From positions 97,001 through 161,000 of the forward strand of contig JAWQEG010002462.1 in assembly GCA_033782935.1 (NCBI GenBank): 64,000 nucleotides of DNA, written 5' to 3'. Shown in pieces: positions 1-10,030 of this stretch. Each line of letters opens with the position of its first letter. Position 1 is the first letter of the stretch. The notes under the pieces are model-generated. The model was not told where the DNA came from. It worked only from the letters and a program-made list of their open reading frames with translations, and searched no databases. The position numbers and the translations under genes are program-made. Origin of the DNA: Petrolisthes cinctipes. Its lineage: Eukaryota; Arthropoda; Malacostraca; Decapoda; Porcellanidae.

Positions 1-47
1 CCTCACACTCTCTCCTCACTATTCAAAATAAATATATCACTACAGTA

Positions 48-225
48 TATAGTGAACTCTTATTTGACATTGGTATTTTGGGTGTGTAATGAAACTGTGT
101 ACAGAAAACCCTCATTGTACAGTACACTGGTATTATGGGTGTGTAATATAGTGTACAATAAGTATTTACAGTACATACATTCATTTCACATACATAATCT
201 CAGTGTAAAAAGAGAGTTTACTATA
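48..225. mobile_element. TIR element family E, copy E1 (diverged)
   Basis: The left end (TATAGTGAACTCTTATTTG) is an imperfect inverted match of the right end (GAGTTTACTATA preceded by GTGTAAAAAGA). The interior carries the GTGTGTAATGAAACTGTGTA / CCCTCATTGTACAGTACAC sequence also found in E2 (32302-32563) and E3 (34631-35187). It is a non-coding MITE-like element. The open frame across it is an accident of the repeat. Confidence 0.6.
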
Positions 226-318
226 ACCTCCTCAGAGACAGCAGCAAATTTTCTTGAAATATTTTGACATTTTCTGGAGAACAGTCTGGACCTGGGAGAT
301 TATCTTTGAAATCTAAGG

Positions 319-812
319 ACATAATACAACATATACATAATACAACATATACATAATACATTCATATACATAATGCAACACATACATAATACAACATATA
401 CATAATACAACATATACATAATACAACATATACATAATACAACATATACATAATACAACATATACATAATACAACACATACATAATACAACATATACATA
501 ATACAACATATACATAATACAACATATACATAATACAACATATACATAATACAACATATACATAATACAACATATACATAATACAACATATACATAATAC
601 AACATATACATAATACAACATATACATAATACAACATATACATAATACAACATATACATAATACAACATATACATAATACAACATATACATAATACAACA
701 TATACATAATACAACATATACATAATACAACATATACATAATACAACACATACATAATACAACATATACATAATACAACATATACATAATACAACATATA
801 CATAATACAACA
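319..812. repeat. 16-bp minisatellite, about 31 units
   Basis: The unit ATAATACAACATATAC is repeated almost perfectly for about 490 bp, with a few variant units near the left edge (ATTCATATAC, GCAACACATA). Sixteen is not a multiple of three and the unit has no stop codon on the minus strand. All three minus frames therefore stay open and encode the same 16-residue repeat. No coding role is implied. Confidence 0.95.
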
Positions 813-1079
813 TGTCAGGTAATAGCCTATAGTTGACCCTCAATATTTAAGATGAATGAATTTAGCACATACAGTATATCCTTTTAATACAGGTTCAATA
901 AATCACTTTGTATAGTAATGAATAACAGAAGCCTGGGAAAACATTTGTTGGTGGTCTTCAATGAAGGACTGAGTGTAAAATGAAGTGTTGAAACAAGTAT
1001 TTATTTATTCATTGTACAGTATATTGAGGGTCTACAACTCTACAGTACCCTACTTAATACATTATATATTACTAAATTT
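813..1079. other. no recognisable feature
   Basis: AT-rich sequence with no long open frame and no internal repeat that I could see. Confidence 0.5.
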
Positions 1080-1505
1080 GTAAGTGGGCAATACACTCTT
1101 GTGGTTTGTTGAAGTGCCTTGATTCCTCCAAAGTTTGCTGGGAAACAAACAGTACCAAGTTAACAAACATAATGGTGGCCTGTTGTTGCTTGGAATAATT
1201 TGGAGTTAACAGTTGCTCCAGACAGAATTACCACCAACACTGTAATTCTCCCTGAACATAACAACAGAAAATAAATTAAGTGCAATTGCCTTGTATTATT
1301 CTATTTACCCTAATTTAAGGTACCACCCACCAGCTTTGTCAAGAGTTAAGGAGGTAATACAATGTTGAAAAATCTGGTGCAACCGTTTCCACCTAACTAT
1401 TCCAAGCAACAGGCCACCATTATATTGTTAATCTAGTCCTGTTTCCAGACATACTTTGGGGGAATCAAGGCATTCTATTGTACTAAAAGTGTATTGTCCC
1501 CTTAA
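1080..1505. mobile_element. fold-back (long TIR) element
   Basis: The first ~130 bp (1080-1210) are the reverse complement of the last ~120 bp (1388-1505). Shared blocks include GGCAATACAC / GTGTATTGTCC, GCCTTGATTC / GAATCAAGGC and TAATGGTGGCCTGTTG / CAACAGGCCACCATTA. The outer ends read TAAGTGGGCAATACAC and, inverted, TTAAGGGGACAATACAC. The central ~180 bp are unique and non-coding. This is a MITE or Foldback-type element. The superfamily is unknown, and a TTAA target as in piggyBac is only hinted at on the right side. Confidence 0.75.
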
Positions 1506-1527
1506 GGACCTCAGCATTTCATGGTTG

Positions 1528-1942
1528 TATTTATATTTTTTCTTGTCATACAAATATTTTCATATCATGAAGTGTATTAATGTGATATATTATAATTTTT
1601 CAGAATAAATATTTATTTTCATTAGGTAATATAGTATTGTTAATTTAATATATTTTGTCATACTTATATTTTCTTATAATTAACTGTGATGCATAGAATT
1701 AATTATACAAAACCTGTTATTAACTAGTCACATTGTTCCAGGATAAATATTAATTTTCATTATGTAATACAATGCTGTGCAGTTCCACATAGGTGTTTCT
1801 AATATACACACATTACAGTTTATTTATATTTTTCCTTGTCATACATATATTTTCATATCATGAAGTGTATTAATGTGATATATTATAATTTTTCAGAATA
1901 AATATTTATTTTCATTAGGTAATATAGTATTGTTAATTTACC
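1528..1942. repeat. triplicated ~125-bp AT-rich repeat
   Basis: The block beginning with TTGTCATAC and ATTTTCATATCATGAAGTG and ending TTCATTAGGTAATATAGTATTG occurs at about 1536-1650 and again, nearly identical, at 1838-1942. A diverged middle copy lies at about 1655-1775 (TTTGTCATACTTATATTTTC ... AATTTTCATTATGTAATAC). It is a non-coding tandem or segmental duplication. Confidence 0.8.
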
Positions 1943-1960
1943 CACAGAGGTTTTCTTACT

Positions 1961-1996
1961 ACACACACACACACACACAACACACACACACACAGT
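1961..1996. repeat. (CA)n microsatellite
   Basis: A run of CA dinucleotides with one interruption. The short open frame across it is not a gene. Confidence 0.9.
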
Positions 1997-2532
1997 ACAG
2001 TATAGAATGTATGTATTCCTGTTTGATAATAGTAAACATTTCATGTAGTGTTTGTACTTTTTCTATATACAAAGTAATAATTAAACTGGTCAAAGTAACT
2101 ACTGTGATTTACAAACAACCCCTTATCCTTTTTTATATGCACATACAAAAAAAAAAGAAAATACAATGAGACAAACGCATATTAATATTCATATTTACAT
2201 AGTACTGTAAATGAATACATATGGATTGTACTCCTTCATGTAAACAAATTATGAACACACTTTGGAAAATTACCAAAGTATTGAATTGGAAATCGCTTAT
2301 GATCAGTGATACAAGTAAAGTTAAGAGGGAAGCCTTTTGAATGCAATAAACATATGTACCGTAAAACTCCCTAACTTCGGAAATTTGTTACATGTTTTAG
2401 TTAATAACTGTTTTAACAATGGTGAAAATGTATTTTTGTTGGTGTCATGCGGTAGCCAGGGAGAGTACCTACTGAATCCATATAACAAACACAATTAAGC
2501 ACGCTAGTTTGGTGGGTTTTTTTTTTTTTGTC
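1997..2532. other. 3' flank of HARBI1-like gene, no feature
   Basis: AT-rich non-coding sequence downstream of the HARBI1-like stop codon. It holds a short A-run near 2147 and a T-run near 2518-2530 but no TIR that I could pair with the 5' side of the gene. Confidence 0.4.
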
Positions 2533-3746
2533 TCAGAAGTATGCTCTTATATATCTACCCCTTTCAGCTTGTTGTGCACCATTGTTGTTGGCAATTTCTA
2601 CTTCATGGTCAGCACCATCATCATCTGCATTAGATTCGTCTGAGTCTGTATCTGATTCAACAGGATCATTTGGGAGTGGGACTCTTCTCATGATAGCAAA
2701 ATTATGCAGTACAACAGCTGCTACAATAATGTTTTTTGTGGTGTCTAAAGCTGTGTAGATACGCTTTCCCAAGCAGCTAAAGCGTCTTTTAAGCACATCA
2801 AATGCACATTCTACTTTATTCCTAGTTTTGATGTGTGCCTCATCATACAATCTTTCCCCGTTGTTATTGGGATTCATTAGTGGAGTGAACAGATAACTCA
2901 TGCAAGGATAGCCCATGTCACCCAACAACTTACCCCTGTGCATGCCTTGCTCAAATTCATGACGTAGCCTGCTATTATTAAAAATATTGCTGTCATGGGC
3001 ACTACCCCACCATCTGGCCACTATATTAAAAAAAGTTAAATCTGGCCCACATACAGCTTGACAGTTAAGGGAAAAAATGCCTTTTCTATTGCGGTATAGC
3101 TCAGGATTATCACAGGTTGGCCGCAGAATGTGAATATGGGTGCAGTCGATAGCACCAACAATTCCTGGCATACCGGCAATGTCCCTGAAACCCTCCATCA
3201 CCTGAATTACATCCAAACCTGTTGGCATCTTCACATAATCCCTTGCCATCTGCGCAATAGTGGGTGTCACTGTCCTCAGACATTTGCTGACACTAGTCTG
3301 AGACACTCCATAGCAGTCACTAATTGTCAGTTGATGTCCACCAGTAGCCATACATCTCAAAGTTATGAGGACCTGCAGATGTTGTGGTATCGGGCAACCT
3401 ATTGGGAAATTACAGTATAATTAGTTAACACAACTGTCCCTGTACATTCGCTGTGGTTACATAAATACTGTATTGCACACCACTGTAATTTACTGAATAT
3501 TACATTCTATGGATATATGCTATTCCTCTAAAATGCATCTTGGACCCTTCATCTTTTTATATGAATAAACAAACCTGGAATTTGCATATTTTAAACTGCA
3601 TGCTTTTCTTTATACAAATGCCGTGACCCACACACTGTTTCATTTCTGACTCTGTCAAACAATCTCACTCCACTGATTGCCGTTCAACATTGCAAATTAA
3701 TCACAACCACTAGTGTCCTCTCTCTACTCTCTCTGCATGCTATAGT

Positions 3747-3799
<53 letters not shown>

Positions 3800-4179
3800 C
3801 TGTAAAAATATAAAAATATGATCTGATGACATATTCTATCAGTCATAATGGATTCTATTTCTACAGTACCAACAACAGCATAAATATGAAGCTTGGCTAA
3901 AGAGTGACCCCACCCACATGAAAACCAAAATTATACAGACTCCATAACTGGTACTGTACCTCTTGCATCTGCAGCAATGGGAAGTTGTTCAGTGATATTT
4001 TGTAAGAGGTTCAGCACACACTCCTTGCTGAGCCTGAAGCGTAGGAAGAACTCATCCTCAGCCAGGTCTTGAAATGGATTGCTGCGATCCGGAACAATTC
4101 TTCTTCGCAGCCTCACTCTAACCCTTTCCTCCATTCTCCTAATGTTTCGCATCTGAAGCCAGTGATGATCATTCTGCAT
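2533..4179 (-). CDS. HARBI1: HARBI1-like PIF/Harbinger DDE transposase, two exons
   Basis: PIF/Harbinger transposases and their domesticated relative HARBI1 are DDE-fold nucleases that act with a Myb/SANT partner. Exon 1 (4179-3960) supplies the helical N-terminus (residues ~1-73). Exon 2 (3398-2533) supplies the DDE_Tnp_4 catalytic core. In exon 2 the acidic residues appear in GAIDCTHI, in RWWGSAHDSNIF and at GDMGYP, with the late Glu in KVECAFDVLKRRF. The inferred intron (3399-3959) has a GT donor after ..GCAAGAG and an AG acceptor before GTTGCCCGATAC. Joining there restores the reading ARGCPIPQHLQ typical of the family, giving 361 residues, close to HARBI1 (about 350). The C-terminal tail is acidic (DTDSDESNADDD). 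No stop or frameshift interrupts it. I found no flanking TIRs and no Myb/SANT gene, so a recent transposon and a domesticated gene are both possible. Confidence 0.85.
3751..3796. repeat. (TA)n microsatellite in the HARBI1-like intron
   Basis: An uninterrupted TA run of about 45 bp lies inside the inferred 561-bp intron. Confidence 0.9.
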
Positions 4180-5360
4180 GTTGCCTGATGTTACATGTAA
4201 GAAATAAAGACAGACATTAAGAAACCAGAAAAGAATATGAGGGTTAGATCAATAAATGGAAAACAGAGATGTAAAAAATGTTTATGCCCCCAGAACAACA
4301 TAACATAAGGCTGAATATGGATTTTTTGGAGAATATGTAGAAATGTACCATATATGTACAGTATATAAAACAAAACACACATACAAACACGTATGTTATT
4401 GTTTCCATATTTGGTAAGATTGAAATACCGGTATGTAACAAAATGTTGGGGCTATTGTGTGAGACATGATTCCCATATTTTCCCTAATCAATATATCACA
4501 GATTGTTTCCTAAAATGTATAATAAGTAAATAAAGTATAAAATATCTAAATCTCTTCCACTGATTATAAACTGCAATGAAAGAGACACTTCTGTCTCAAT
4601 ATCTTTAAATTGTTTAAATTTCACATGGAAATGCATTAAAGGCACAACAATTCTGTAGTACCAATTAAAGGCACAAATGCTTTTATTTACCGTACAGAAC
4701 TACCAAAAGAAATTATTTTCACTCAGTACCCGGTACTCTGTAGGTATACAGTATTGTGAGTTATTGTGAGTGGCTTGATATATTTATTACCCTTCGAAAA
4801 TTATGTTTTAAATTACATACCGGTTAGGTCAGTAATCTGCCGAGCTTCAAGACTCCAGAAGACAGCCTCACAGTTGATATTAGGTTAGGTGAGGTGAGGA
4901 TCGTCTGATGGATGAAATAACATACATACTGTACTTTGTTTATATGGACACATGTTTACTTAGTATCACTGACCTGAGTGTACCTTAATAAATAATTTAA
5001 AAACTATATAATATACTCATACAATATGAAATTTTGGGACTATAACCACCCTATATATTACTTATATCCAATCAAATATTAAAACAAACACTATTAATGG
5101 AGAGATTATAATAATTTCCTTGATAATAAGCCTAAATTTGATTGTTGTGTTGAAGACTAACCCAGATTTTTTTGTCTTCCTGTAACTTATAAGTTACTGG
5201 ATTGGACCAACATTTCAAGTGTATACATGTATGATAAACGCAGGTTTGCATACATTACTCTACATTAATCAATTGTTCTAACACATAAACCATCTGTGTC
5301 ATATTGTTCTGTTCAATTTTGTTTATACAAGCACGAAATCTGAAGTATTGGCATGGATCA
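4180..5360. other. no recognisable feature (1.2 kb)
   Basis: AT-rich sequence between the HARBI1-like gene and the next LINE. It has scattered CCGGTA motifs and a GGTTAGGTGAGGTGAGG run near 4882-4900. No coding sequence or paired repeat was recognised. Confidence 0.4.
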
Positions 5361-5443
5361 CATTTCAAGTTCAAGTTCAAGTTTTAGGGTCCCGCAGAGG
5401 GCCGCTCATGAGCGGCATAATATGCGGGGGTTGTGCGGGGGAT

Positions 5444-7310
5444 TTAGGGATCCAGGGCAGGATTAGGAAGAGGGTTAGGATAAGGGTGGATTGGGTCAGG
5501 GACTGTGGGTTGAGGATTAGGATTGGGGAGGTAATGATTGGTGATCCTATTTCTAAACGTGTCAAGAGTGGGGCTATTAACTACGTGAGATGGGAGATGA
5601 TTCCACTCTTGGATGCTGCGGGGAAAGAATGAGTGCCTAAATATATCAGTGCTTGTCTGGTATGTATGGTATTTTAAGTTGTGGCTGCCTCTAGTGGATC
5701 GTATACTTGTAGGGTGTAGATATGTGTCTTTGTCTATGTCAACTAACTTGTTTGTGATTTTGTATATCATCTGTTGTCTGTGTATCTGTCTTCGTGTTAC
5801 TAATGGGTCTAGTTTTGTGTCTTGTTTAAGCAAAGTGACTGATGTAGTGTGTCTGTAATCACGTCTGGCCCATCTTGCAGTCTTGTTTTGTATGGACTCT
5901 AATTTATTGATATTATTGTAAGTGTGTGGGTCCCAGACGGTGTCGCAATAATCTAAATATGGCCGAACGAAAGTGTTGTATGCAATAATTTTGGTGTCTG
6001 TGTTACACCTGCTGAGGTTCCAGCGCAAGAACCCCAGGACCCTACTAGCTTTAGCCCTGATGCTACCTATGTGTGTGTTCCACCTCATGTCCGCTGAGAT
6101 GTGGACGCCCAAGTATTTGTGGGAAGTGACTGTGTTGAGGTTGGTGTTGTGTAATTGGTATGTATATGGAATGACATTATAGGCACGGGTAAAACGGATG
6201 TGATGGCATTTGTCTGGTCTAAATGTCATCTGCCACTTGACTTCCCAGTCTTCAAGTGCAGTTAGGTCGTCCTGTAGTCGAAGGCAGTCATTCCTATCTT
6301 TAATTGGTCTGTAAACTAAGCTATCGTCTGCAAAGAGTCTAGTGGTAGAGGAAAGTGAAAGTGGGAGGTCATTAATGTATGAAAGAAAGAGAAGGGGACC
6401 CAGGACAGTGCCCTGGGGTACCCCAGAGGTCACAGGAACAGATGGAGACTGACTACCGTCAAGAACTACACGTTGCTTTCTGGTAGTCAAGAACGTTCTA
6501 ATCCAGTGAAGAAGTTGTCCCTGTATGCCATAGAATTCTAATTTGTGTAGTAGTCTTTGGTGAGGGACTTTGTCGAAGGCTTTGGCAAAGTCTAATACTA
6601 TGGCGTCAACCTGTCTGATTTTTGTGTCATTGAGGGACTGCAAGATGTCATGAGTAGTTACCAGTAGCTGCATCTCACACGAGCGTTTAGGCCGAAAACC
6701 GTGTTGATTGTCAGTCAGTATATTTTGCCTATCAAAGTGGTCCATTATGTGTCTATGAATAATGTGTTCTAAAATTTTGCAGGGGACTGAGGTAAGTGAA
6801 ATAGGTCTATAATTAATGGGAAGGGTTCTGTCTCCGGATTTAAAGATTGGGGTCACATTTGCCAAAAGCCAGTCTTGAGGGAGTTCACCGGTCTGTAAAG
6901 TCTGTGAGAATATAACCTGCAGGACAGGGGCAAGAACGCTAGCATTAGTCCTCAATATCCTGCAGGGTATATTGTCTGGTCCAGTCGCTTTGTGTATGTC
7001 TACCTCAGATAAGAGTTTCTCAATTCCTTGGGTGTTTATATGAATGGGAGGGATAGGTGGGTGTGATGGTGTTGGCATGTCTGGTAAGTGTTCATGTTCA
7101 TGGGTAAAAACGGACTGGAATTGTGTGTTAAGGGCGTTGGCTTTGTCTTGTGGGTGTGTAACCAAGGAATTGTTGTGTAGTAATGTTGTAATACCGGTCG
7201 AGTCTTGTTTGCGTGCTTTAAAAAAGCTGAAGAATTTTTTGTGGTTTTGTGTGTTGTCTGCGAGGAAAGTGGATGTGTATTTAGTTTCTGCTTGTTTAGT
7301 TTCTTTCTGT
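5444..7310 (-). pseudogene. LINE-P reverse transcriptase domain
   Basis: The RT would copy the element's RNA at the nicked target. Motifs in order: NYRPISLTSVPCKILE (motif 1-2), VLDFAKAFDKVPH with the first catalytic Asp (motif A), SGVPQGTVLGPLLFLSYIND (motif B), LFADDSLVY with the FADD catalytic pair (motif C), then a C-terminal YLGVHISADMRW and WARRDYRHTTSV region. The frame is open from about 7310 to the stop at 5444. It continues upstream of the first Met at 7165, so that Met is not the true start. It is separated from the endonuclease frame by a single frameshift near 7300-7315, so the copy is probably dead. Confidence 0.85.
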
Positions 7311-8452
7311 AGTGTTTTCTGTATGTTTTTTGTATTCTAACCAGTGTTCTGTATCGTTGTATCGTTTTGCTCTGTTGTATGCCTTTACCTTGTTTCTGTG
7401 TAGTCTCTTTAATTGTCTATTGTACCATGGTAATGACCGGTTATGTGTGATGGTTTTCGTGGGTATGTGCTTGTCCATTGTGTCACGTATAAAGTCACGA
7501 AGTCTGGTCCAGTTTGTTTCCACAGAGCTGGCCATTGGGTCTGAGTCAAGGAACGAGTCACAAAATTCAACTAAGTCTTGGGTAATGCCATCCATGTCAG
7601 CTCTGTTGTACATGTAAATTGTCCTGGGTAATTGTTTTTGTGTTGTTGGCTTGATGTTTGCGTCAATGAGTACCATCTCATGGTCACTAAGACCAGGTAG
7701 TACTCGTGTCCGTGTAATTAAGGAAATGTTGTTTGTGAGAAATAAGTCTAGTATGTTGGATGTGACCCCGTGTCTTATGTTAGCATTATGTCTTTCTACA
7801 CTGACTTGTGTGCGTGTTGGTTCGAGTACTGTTTGGGTAAGTGAGTGGGTGTTAATGATGTCAATGAAATTTTCATGTAAGAGTTTCCTATCAGTCTGTA
7901 ATAGTAAGTCGCCTTCATGGGTGGGATTGTCCAGTGTCGCCTGTGCTGTCCAGTTTATGTCGGGAAGGTTAAAGTCACCAGCCAACCATATATTTTTGGA
8001 GGGGTCAATTTTAGATAAACAATCGTCAAGGGTCTGCAGGTATTCTAAGTTTGAATTTGGGGGACGATAAAATGATCCTATAATGAGTGTCCTGCAGCCC
8101 TGTATCTGTATTTTAGTCCATATAATTTCAGAGTCCGCGTTCAGTTCGGTGGCTGGGGTCGCAACTAGTCCTGGCTTTGTCGCAATTAGGACTCCACCAT
8201 GTTTATCGTCTATTCTGTCCTTCCTGTGTAGGGTCATATTATAGGGACTGTCCGTCGGGAAGATTTCACTGTCCTGGATGTCAGGTGTGAGCCAGGTCTC
8301 TGTCCCTATAATAATGTCGGGGTCATAGGTCTGGAGGGTTTGGTGAAAGGCGGCTCTTTTGTTTATGATGCTGCGGAAGTTGATGACTAGGGTACGGAGG
8401 GAAGACAGTTTTTTATGGGTGATGGAGTCGAGTGTGGTTATGAGTCCAGAAC
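7296..8452 (-). pseudogene. LINE-P AP-like endonuclease domain
   Basis: The frame is open from about 8452, before the first Met at 8237. It begins with LVINFRSIINKR and DPDIIIGTETWL, which is the N-terminal strand and the catalytic Glu of APE-type endonucleases. It continues with SFYRPPNS, WLAGDFNLPDINW and LPGLSDHEMVLID, the last being the SDH signature. It ends in ..HTENTTERN and a stop at 7296, created by the frameshift into the RT frame. The enzyme would nick genomic DNA for target-primed reverse transcription. Confidence 0.85.
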
Positions 8453-8484
8453 ACTAACCACTCGGCCACACCTGACCTGTGAGT
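8438..8484 (-). other. tRNA-like 5' head of LINE-P
   Basis: On the minus strand this reads GTCAGGTGTGGCCGAGTGG followed by TTAGTGTTCTGGACTCATAA. It contains a good pol III A-box (TGGCCGAGTGG) and an anticodon-loop-like CTCATAA. It lies inside the target duplications, so it was inserted together with the LINE. No B-box or 3' tRNA half is present, so this is not a tRNA gene. Confidence 0.55.
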
Positions 8485-8690
8485 GTCTAGGCATTTCAAA
8501 TGAAAATGGACCTTCTGAACCTTTCATTCTATTTCATTTGCAAGGATTTTTAGTGGACTCACCTTCTTCAATATAGAAATAAAAAACTACATATAAAAAA
8601 TGAATAATGTTCATTGAGCCATTGACAAAGTGAGTAAATTACCAACCATAATTACAACTCGGCCAGACAGCTTCAACAATAACAACTCAC

Positions 8691-8922
8691 TTGAGCATCA
8701 ATAACAAACACCAGAGCTCCATGTCCACCAAATATTTTCTCTGAGTCAAAGGATGGTTTTTCAAAGCAGTCAATCTGATCTGGGAAGTCCAAAATCTTGA
8801 ACTGTACAAAGGAAGAGTTGGAGATGTTTTCAGACTCTATCTTGTTTGTTGACTCCAAAGAAAGGTGTTTTTTTGGTGTCATTTTGTGGAAAACAACTTT
8901 TTGTATTGAAGACTTGCCACTC
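8691..8922 (-). CDS. RRAGC: RagC/RagD GTPase exon (P-loop to VIDAQ), divergent
   Basis: RagC/D GTPases pair with RagA/B on the lysosome to signal amino-acid sufficiency to TORC1. This 232-nt exon reads [14 protein letters not shown], then [18 protein letters not shown] and [10 protein letters not shown]. It supplies the second half of the P-loop, switch I and the G3 region. The acceptor TTATTACAG lies at 8931-8923 and the donor GTGAGT follows at 8690. The first base completes the split Arg codon left by the exon at 11763-11905. Some conserved positions deviate. G3, normally WDFPGQ, reads LDFPDQ, which loses the Gly. One extra residue lies in [10 protein letters not shown], where relatives have FF-DPTFDSE. 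The splice sites and phase are intact, so it is not a processed copy. It could be a divergent paralogue or a decaying duplicate. Later exons are not found at lower coordinates. Confidence 0.8.
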
Positions 8923-10030
8923 CTGTAATAAAGACAGAAATCTCAATAAGACATAATAGTTTCATTCACATGTCCTGATCAACAATAAGGAGAGTAAATG
9001 ACATTTCATTTTCATTGTTCTTATTATGTTTACCTCAAACCTACAAAGTATAAATTAATTTGTTTCATACATTGGTTCATGAAGGAGTTTATGGAAGAGT
9101 TACATTATAATTGTTACACACACACCAGAGGTTCATTACAAGTTATTAATGAATTAATGAGTTTTGTCTTTGTCTAGGTGTGCTTCCCTCCTTGTTTAGA
9201 AAAACCAGGGTCATTTTTAAAGTATCACAGAGGTAAATTTTCTTATGGATTTGTAGAGCTTTATTTTACACACCAGAATCTGAAATCTAGAGTCTCTTAT
9301 GTCCACTGGTTTGCATATAGCATTGATTTAAAGTACGCATACTTGCATAGCAAGGCTTGCAAGACAGCCTATTCTTCCTTAAAAACGATGAAATATGACT
9401 AAATAATTTTTTACAAGGCATAAAAATATATATAATTGCATTATTTACGTATTTCTGAGTAAAAGTGAATAAAATATATATCATATTCACCTGAATGGAC
9501 ATGAAAACAACAAAAATACAGTATCTGAGGGTAAAAATACATAACACATGCTCATGTAGTTTTGTGGCGAGCTGTCAAGTTTATATACAGGAGTAGCTTG
9601 TGTAAACAAGGCTGGAAAAATCTATATCTAAGGATGTGTAGCCCAGGAGAGGGAGTAGAGGGGGGTTTGGGTGAGCTGCTATGCTGAGAGACACGAGGCT
9701 ATTCTGGTCTCCCCACCACACCCCTGAGGGTCACGTGACAGCAGTATACACAAAGACTCGTAGCTTCAGCTCAGATAAGATCAGTGGTACCAATAAAGTG
9801 GCTAGATACAGCCCATGCAGTCTTTTATAGCCCGTCATATATATACGTCCATCGGCTTCAAGGTCAAAATTTTTGGTGACGTATTAATACGTCCATCGGC
9901 TTTTAAGGGTTAATAGAACTTGACAAATATTTATAAAAAAATTACAAAGTTCAACACTCCCAAAAAACTAACTCATGCTATTGAAGCAAACAAAGAACTA
10001 CTGCTAAATAAACTATATATCTATCTATAG
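8923..10030. other. RagC/D intron, left part
   Basis: Intronic AT-rich sequence. A short direct repeat, ATACGTCCATCGGCTT, occurs at about 9843-9858 and 9888-9903. The second copy is followed by TTAAGGGTTAA, which looks like a transposon end but has no partner. Nothing coding was recognised. Confidence 0.45.

Larger units (their letters stand above)
5369..8491 (-). mobile_element. non-LTR retrotransposon LINE-P with 8-bp target duplication
   Basis: CATTTCAA stands at 5361-5368 and again at 8492-8499, bounding a 3.1-kb minus-strand LINE. The 3' end (low coordinates) is a (CTTGAA)n tail of about four units. It is preceded by a perfect 16-bp palindrome, GCCGCTCATGAGCGGC, in the 3' UTR (5401-5416). 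The body encodes an APE-type endonuclease followed by reverse transcriptase. The 5' end starts near the beginning of the endonuclease domain, so the upstream part of the element is missing. It is replaced or preceded by about 45 bp of tRNA-like sequence. The clade looks CR1/Jockey-like by motif style, without alignment. Confidence 0.85.

Noticed and set aside
300..843. Three long minus-strand open frames
   Set aside because: They are produced by the 16-bp minisatellite, share one 16-residue period and have no other content.
7651..8070. 139-codon plus-strand frame
   Set aside because: It is antisense to the LINE-P endonuclease, which carries the recognised motifs.
8438..8484. tRNA gene
   Set aside because: Only a 5' half with an A-box is present. 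There is no TPsiC arm, and it lies within a LINE insertion.
9880..9914. piggyBac-type terminus (TTAAGGGTTAA)
   Set aside because: No opposite terminus or TTAA partner was found, and the adjacent short direct repeat explains the resemblance poorly either way.
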